A DNA stretch of 64,000 nt, from the NCBI RefSeq assembly GCF_933208505.1, contig NZ_CAKOEU010000007.1. One strand, 5' to 3'. The DNA is from Convivina praedatoris. Its GTDB lineage: Bacteria > Bacillota > Bacilli > Lactobacillales > Lactobacillaceae. How positions within the stretch are numbered: the first letter of the stretch is position 1; every line of letters starts with the position of its first letter. Shown here one piece after another: positions 59,646 to 64,000 of this stretch. The notes under the pieces are model-generated. The model ran no database searches. It was not told where the DNA came from and saw nothing but the letters and a program-made list of their open reading frames with translations. The translations under genes and the position numbers were made by a program.

Positions 59646-62186
59646 ATGACAGAAGAACACGACAGTCGAATTCGGGATATCCATTTGTCAGAACAAATGA
59701 AGACATCTTTCTTGTCCTATGCCATGTCAGTAATCGTGGCTCGGGCTTTACCGGATGTTCGTGATGGGTTAAAACCAGTTCATCGACGAATTTTATACTC
59801 AATGATTGAGCAGGGAAATACCCCTGATAAGCCTCATAAAAAATCAGCCCGTATTGTTGGGGATGTTATGGGAAAGTACCATCCACACGGTGATTCAGCC
59901 ATTTATGAATCAATGGTTCGTATGGCTCAGCCATTTTCATATCGTTATATGTTAGTGGATGGTCATGGAAACTTTGGTTCTGTTGATGGTGATGGTGCTG
60001 CGGCAATGCGGTATACTGAGGCCCGTTTAAGTAAGGTTGCCATGGAAATGGTGCGAGACTTAAACAAAAATACCGTGGACTTTGTACCAAATTATGATGG
60101 TGAGGAACGTGAGCCAAAAGTATTGCCGGCTCGAATACCTAATCTGTTGGTCAACGGGGCAACTGGAATTGCGGTGGGAATGACAACAAATATTCCGACC
60201 CACAATTTAGGCGAAGTTATTTCGGCCTTGCATATTTTGATGCAAAATCCGAATGCCACCACTGCTGATTTAATGGAAGCCTTACCCGGACCAGATTTTC
60301 CAACTGGGGGAATCGTTATGGGGAAGTCGGGTATCCGACGAGCCTATGAAACTGGCCGTGGCACGATTATGATTCGAGCTAAGGTCGATATCGAGCAACT
60401 TAAAAATGGCCGCGAACAAATTATTGTTACGGAGCTGCCATATGCAGTTAATAAGGCCCGTTTGATTGAACGAATCTCTGAATTAGTTCGTGATAAAAAA
60501 ATTGATGGAATTACTGCCATTCAAGATGAATCTGACCGTGATGGTCTAAGGATTTCAATCGACGTACGTCGTGATACTTCGGCCAGTGTTATTTTAAATA
60601 ATCTCTATAAGCAGACTTTGTTGCAAACTAGTTTTGGTTTCAACATGCTGGCCATCGATCATGGTGCGCCAAAAACATTGAGTTTAAAGCAGATTTTAGT
60701 GGCTTATTTGGAGCATCAACGAGAAGTTATCCGGCGACGGACCGTCTTTGAACTCAATAAAGCCCAAGCCCGTGAGCATATCCTAAAAGGATTGCGGATT
60801 GCGCTTGATCACATTGATGCCATTATTAACATCATTCGTTCTTCGAAAACTTCTGACGAAGCCAAAGATCGTTTAATTAATGGTTATTCTCTATCGGATA
60901 AACAAGCGCAGGCCATTTTGGACATGCGTCTAGTTCGTTTGACTGGCTTGGAACGTGACCGATTAGAGGATGAATACCAAAAGCTAGTCGCTTTAATTCT
61001 TGATTTAAAGGATATTTTGGCCCATGAAGAGCGAATTGATCGCTTAATTTATGATGAATTATTGGACATTCAAAATCGTTTCGGGGATGAAAGGCGTACT
61101 GAACTGCAGGTTGGGGATGTAACTAGCATTGAAGATGAAGACTTAATTGAGCAAGAAGATGTGATTATTACCTTAACCCGCAATGGCTACATTAAGCGCG
61201 TGGCCGCTAGTGAATTTAAGGCGCAAAACCGTGGTGGCCGTGGTGTTCAGGGAATGAATGTTAATGATGAAGACTTTGTTGATCAGATGGTCTTTACTTC
61301 AACACATGATTCGTTATTCTTCTTTACTAATAAGGGGAAAGTTTATCGGATGAAAGGCTATGAAGTACCCGAATATGGCCGCCAGGCTAAGGGAATTCCG
61401 GTCGTTAATCTGTTGAATTTTGAAGGTGACGAAAAAATTCAAACCGTCATTAAGGTTGCTGGCCAAGTAAGTCAAAGTCCAGACCAATTATTCTTTGTTA
61501 CTCGTCAAGGAGTGGTGAAGCGCACGGCTGTTTCTGAATTTGAAAATATCAGAACCAATGGGCTGAAAGCTTTGACTCTTCGTGATGGTGATGAAGTGTT
61601 GAATGTGTTGATTACTAATGGTCAGCAAAACGTATTGATTGCAACGTATACTGGTTATTCAACCACCTTTGCTGAAGATACAGTCCGGGTTATGGGCCGA
61701 TCGGCCGCAGGGGTACGTGGTATTCGTTTGCGTGAAGATGACTTTGTTATTGGCGCAGGTATTCTAAATCCCGATAGTAAGGTATTAGTCATTACGGAAA
61801 AGGGATATGGAAAACAGACGCCAGCCAATCAGTACCCAGTTAAGGGTCGTGGTGGTAAAGGAATTAAAACGGCTACTGTCACCGAAAAGAATGGACCATT
61901 AGCAGCCATGGTTCCCGTTAATGGGGATGAAGATATCATGGTAACCACCGATCAGGGGGTAATGATTCGATTTGGCGTTGATACGGTGAGCGAAACCGGA
62001 CGTGCTACTCAAGGAGTACGTTTGATTCGATTAGAAGATGGCTCTAAGGTAGCCACATTAACCAAAATAGCGCCGGCTATGGATGAAAAATCTGACAATC
62101 AGACTGATTTATCTGATCAAAATCATGAAGCTATGGGTCAAGTAGAACAATTACTGAATCGTGCTCAAGAAGATACTAAAGAATAA
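59646..62186 (+). CDS. gyrA: DNA gyrase subunit A
   Basis: An 846-residue breakage-reunion subunit. Active-site tyrosine Y123 in AAMRYTEARLS; the quinolone region reads HPHGDSAIYE with Ser at 84 and Glu at 88-type positions, the sensitive form. The C-terminal beta-propeller carries the GyrA-box QNRGGRGVQG. AGGAG lies upstream of the ATG. Last gene of the gyrBA pair. Confidence 0.97.
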   Translation: MTEEHDSRIRDIHLSEQMKTSFLSYAMSVIVARALPDVRDGLKPVHRRILYSMIEQGNTPDKPHKKSARIVGDVMGKYHPHGDSAIYESMVRMAQPFSYRYMLVDGHGNFGSVDGDGAAAMRYTEARLSKVAMEMVRDLNKNTVDFVPNYDGEEREPKVLPARIPNLLVNGATGIAVGMTTNIPTHNLGEVISALHILMQNPNATTADLMEALPGPDFPTGGIVMGKSGIRRAYETGRGTIMIRAKVDIEQLKNGREQIIVTELPYAVNKARLIERISELVRDKKIDGITAIQDESDRDGLRISIDVRRDTSASVILNNLYKQTLLQTSFGFNMLAIDHGAPKTLSLKQILVAYLEHQREVIRRRTVFELNKAQAREHILKGLRIALDHIDAIINIIRSSKTSDEAKDRLINGYSLSDKQAQAILDMRLVRLTGLERDRLEDEYQKLVALILDLKDILAHEERIDRLIYDELLDIQNRFGDERRTELQVGDVTSIEDEDLIEQEDVIITLTRNGYIKRVAASEFKAQNRGGRGVQGMNVNDEDFVDQMVFTSTHDSLFFFTNKGKVYRMKGYEVPEYGRQAKGIPVVNLLNFEGDEKIQTVIKVAGQVSQSPDQLFFVTRQGVVKRTAVSEFENIRTNGLKALTLRDGDEVLNVLITNGQQNVLIATYTGYSTTFAEDTVRVMGRSAAGVRGIRLREDDFVIGAGILNPDSKVLVITEKGYGKQTPANQYPVKGRGGKGIKTATVTEKNGPLAAMVPVNGDEDIMVTTDQGVMIRFGVDTVSETGRATQGVRLIRLEDGSKVATLTKIAPAMDEKSDNQTDLSDQNHEAMGQVEQLLNRAQEDTKE

Positions 62187-62194
62187 ATTCATAA

Positions 62195-62233
62195 TAAAAA
62201 CAGCGTCCCGATTTAAAGGGACGCTGTTTTTAT
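62195..62233. terminator. Terminator of gyrA
   Basis: AAAACAGCGTCCC/GGGACGCTGTTTT perfect stem, between convergent genes. Confidence 0.9.
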
Positions 62234-62235
62234 TA

Positions 62236-62940
62236 TCAAAGCAATTGACGGACAATCTGATTAAAGGGGCGTGAGACTGGCAAGCGAATGCCATTTTTTA
62301 ATGTTAGATGATGGTCTTTGGCGCTATAGCTTTGAATATGCTTACTATTAATACAGTAAGCAGCGTGGACTTGGATAAGGTGATTATGAATTGAAGGGAT
62401 ATCTTTTAGATTAGCTCTTATCTTAGTTAAACTTTTGAAGCCATGAATTTCCAAATAATGGGTACCTTTTTCACTGGCAATAAAAAGAATATTATTTAAA
62501 TCTACTTTATGAAAACGACTACCATTTGGTAGTTTAATTGGTATCTCTTGAACTTCAATTAAACGCTGCAAATTATTTTGCGCTTTCTTTAAGCTAGCAA
62601 GTAAGCGCTGCTGAATTTTATTTTGTGCATCGCCTTTATAAATATAGTCTAAAACACTTAAATGATATTCAAAACAAAGTGAAGTAAGATCGCTATGACT
62701 GGTAAAAATAATAATTTGAGCATGTGGATCGGCTTGGCGAATGAAATTGGCAGTTAGAATACCAGCTTTTGGCATGTTACCAAGTTCAAGGTCTAAAATA
62801 AAAATATTTGCCGAGTTGCTTTTTAAAGTATGAACACGTTTAAGCAAATCTTGTGGCTTATTAAAAATCTGAATATTGGACACCAAGTTTTTAATAAACC
62901 GCTGATGAATTTTATTATCTTCTAGTAGGAAATAATTCAT
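62236..62940 (-). CDS. LytTR response regulator (AgrA/ComE type)
   Basis: A 234-residue regulator with a receiver domain (phospho-acceptor D50 in FILDLELG) and a C-terminal LytTR DNA-binding domain (FHKVDLNNILFIASEKGTHY ... VHAAYCINSKHIQSYSA). Such regulators control bacteriocin, competence or virulence genes in Gram-positives. It overlaps the kinase-like gene by four bases. No peptide pheromone gene is visible here. Confidence 0.9.
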   Translation of the reverse strand: MNYFLLEDNKIHQRFIKNLVSNIQIFNKPQDLLKRVHTLKSNSANIFILDLELGNMPKAGILTANFIRQADPHAQIIIFTSHSDLTSLCFEYHLSVLDYIYKGDAQNKIQQRLLASLKKAQNNLQRLIEVQEIPIKLPNGSRFHKVDLNNILFIASEKGTHYLEIHGFKSLTKIRANLKDIPSIHNHLIQVHAAYCINSKHIQSYSAKDHHLTLKNGIRLPVSRPFNQIVRQLL

Positions 62941-63692
62941 AATTGATCCCCAGCTTCGATTATATAGAAGAGTTTGTGGCTTCGATGCTCAGTTAATAGG
63001 GTAACTTCAGGATGTTGACGCAAGTATCTATCAATATACGAGTTAAATCTGCTATTGCAATCATGATTGCGTTCAATAGTAACAGTGAAGATAATTTTTT
63101 CATGATTTTTAACTCTCATAAAACCAATCCCAACTGTAGGACTTGGCTGGCCAGCCACCAAAGTTAAGCAATGTCCAATCAGGGCATTTAACATTTGATG
63201 AAAATCACTGGATCTATTAAAGTGGCTCGAATAATAGTCGGTCATGATGCCGATTTCAAAGTTGATTCCTGCCTTAGATGCAGCATACCAATTCATTAAA
63301 ATTAAACTACGAATTTCAGGAATTTGAATTTGATGTAAGGCTAAAGAGTTTTTAATGGTATATTTATGTTTTAAATTGTTTAATAATTTTGCAGATAATT
63401 GATGAATCTCGGGTGCTAAATCCTTATTTAAAGTTAAATCAATACTTGTGAGCATATTCTTGCAATCGTGCCGTAGATTTCGATAATGCGCTAAATTCGG
63501 TTCTAACTGATTGATATAATTATGGATAGCATTAAGTTCCTTATTCTTTTTAGCAAGTTCATTGCGTAAATGTCGATAAGTGATAATATCAATAAGTACT
63601 ATGAGCAGTAATAGTAATAATATGTGTACGAATACCGGTGGTTTGTCTGAATCAACAGTTACAATTGATTCAGTTAGTAATTGGTTAATCAT
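62937..63692 (-). CDS. AgrC-like histidine kinase with degenerate ATPase domain
   Basis: A 251-residue protein with a single N-terminal helix (FVHILLLLLLIVLIDII) instead of the six of AgrC/ComD, then a coiled coil and the H-box YRNLRHDCKNML with H75. The downstream GHKL part is badly eroded: the usual NLLDNAIEA is NALIGHCLTL and the G-loop GHGIGL--V is CNSRFNSYI. It is therefore probably unable to bind ATP normally. ATG at 63692 with GGAGAG upstream. Paired with the LytTR regulator. Confidence 0.8.
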   Translation of the reverse strand: MINQLLTESIVTVDSDKPPVFVHILLLLLLIVLIDIITYRHLRNELAKKNKELNAIHNYINQLEPNLAHYRNLRHDCKNMLTSIDLTLNKDLAPEIHQLSAKLLNNLKHKYTIKNSLALHQIQIPEIRSLILMNWYAASKAGINFEIGIMTDYYSSHFNRSSDFHQMLNALIGHCLTLVAGQPSPTVGIGFMRVKNHEKIIFTVTIERNHDCNSRFNSYIDRYLRQHPEVTLLTEHRSHKLFYIIEAGDQL

Positions 63693-63900
63693 CAAGTTTT
63701 TCTCTCCAAACGTTTAAGCTGACGAATTATATTACGAACAAATGTAGATCTTATCACATGTACTAATCAAAAAAGGTTTGATTTTAATGTGAATTATTAT
63801 TGTAATGCTACAAAAACTTGCCTATATGGTACTCTTTAAAGTTTTTACGTTATTTTCGAATTGTGATAAAAGAATCTAAAAACCTCCCCTAAAAAAGAGC

Positions 63901-63929
63901 TTGCGAAGTAAAAAGAAACTTGGTATAGT
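63901..63929 (+). promoter_or_regulatory. rRNA-type promoter P1
   Basis: TTGCGA (63901-63906), 17-base spacer, TATAGT (63924-63929) preceded by TTGG. Followed by a GC-rich leader with box-like GCGAGGCGAGCGAG. Confidence 0.6.
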
Positions 63930-63981
63930 AATAAAGTTCTGTTGCGAGGCGAGCGAGATGAACAACTTAAAAAAGTTGTTG

Positions 63982-63987
63982 TTGACA
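63982..63987 (+). promoter_or_regulatory. -35 box of a second, strong promoter (P2), cut by the window edge
   Basis: Perfect TTGACA just after an AACAACTT/AAGTTGTT hairpin; its -10 would lie past position 64000. Tandem promoters at this spacing are typical of rRNA operons, so a 16S gene probably follows. Confidence 0.55.
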
Positions 63988-64000
63988 AGCGAGAATAAGC

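Noticed and set aside
1..64000. CRISPR array
   Set aside because: No series of short direct repeats with unique spacers was seen; the only regular array is the coding 36-base repeat in the glucansucrase gene, which has no spacers.

Overview
The window comes from a low-GC Gram-positive lactic acid bacterium, and it spans the chromosomal replication origin. The right third carries the classic order rpmH-rnpA-yidC (leftward) against dnaA-dnaN-yaaA-recF-gyrB-gyrA (rightward), with DnaA boxes between the two arms and a perfect ParB site (parS) 3 kb to the left of the origin. Two surface proteins with KxYKxGKxW signal peptides, a GH70 glucansucrase, an L-2-hydroxyisocaproate dehydrogenase and CcpA-type regulation point to Lactobacillaceae, probably the Weissella/Leuconostoc branch. 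The genus is an inference; no rRNA gene lies in the window.

Layout. 1-22 kb: pepO peptidase, tRNA-Tyr and tRNA-Gln, an HdeD-like membrane protein, a frameshifted LPQTA surface protein, a MarR-controlled multidrug ABC exporter, a SpoIIM-like protein, a 1480-residue GH70 glucansucrase that appears wall-anchored, three CPBP membrane proteases, a FucP-type sugar symporter with a perfect cre site, and a CorA transporter. 22-31.4 kb is an AT-rich accessory island. It holds two copies of a large conserved RNA-like sequence, a DUF262 gene next to a HEPN nuclease gene, small membrane proteins, and several dead genes (isochorismatase, IS3 transposase, Nramp tail). 31.4-48.4 kb: a secreted matrixin-type metalloprotease, an EgtUV/OpuC-type ABC importer, two fluoride channels, a tryptophan ABC importer (TrpXYZ type) behind a leader peptide with tandem Trp codons, L-HicDH, tRNA-Asn, a three-gene ABC-2 exporter, and tyrS behind a T-box. 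48.7-62.2 kb: PspC, an esterase, parS, a second CorA-like protein and the origin genes. The window ends with a LytTR regulator, a histidine-kinase-like protein with eroded ATP-binding motifs, and tandem rRNA-type promoters running off the right edge.

The most interesting items are the Trp leader attenuator, the duplicated RNA beside the DUF262-HEPN pair, the exact parS site, the wall-anchored glucansucrase with an unusual motif IV, and the kinase-like protein. Several genes carry single-base frameshifts. Two of these lie in A-runs, so they may be sequencing errors, recent decay or programmed slippage. Many genes here start at an internal ATG, GTG or TTG with a clear ribosome binding site rather than at the first possible codon; those choices are explained per entry.
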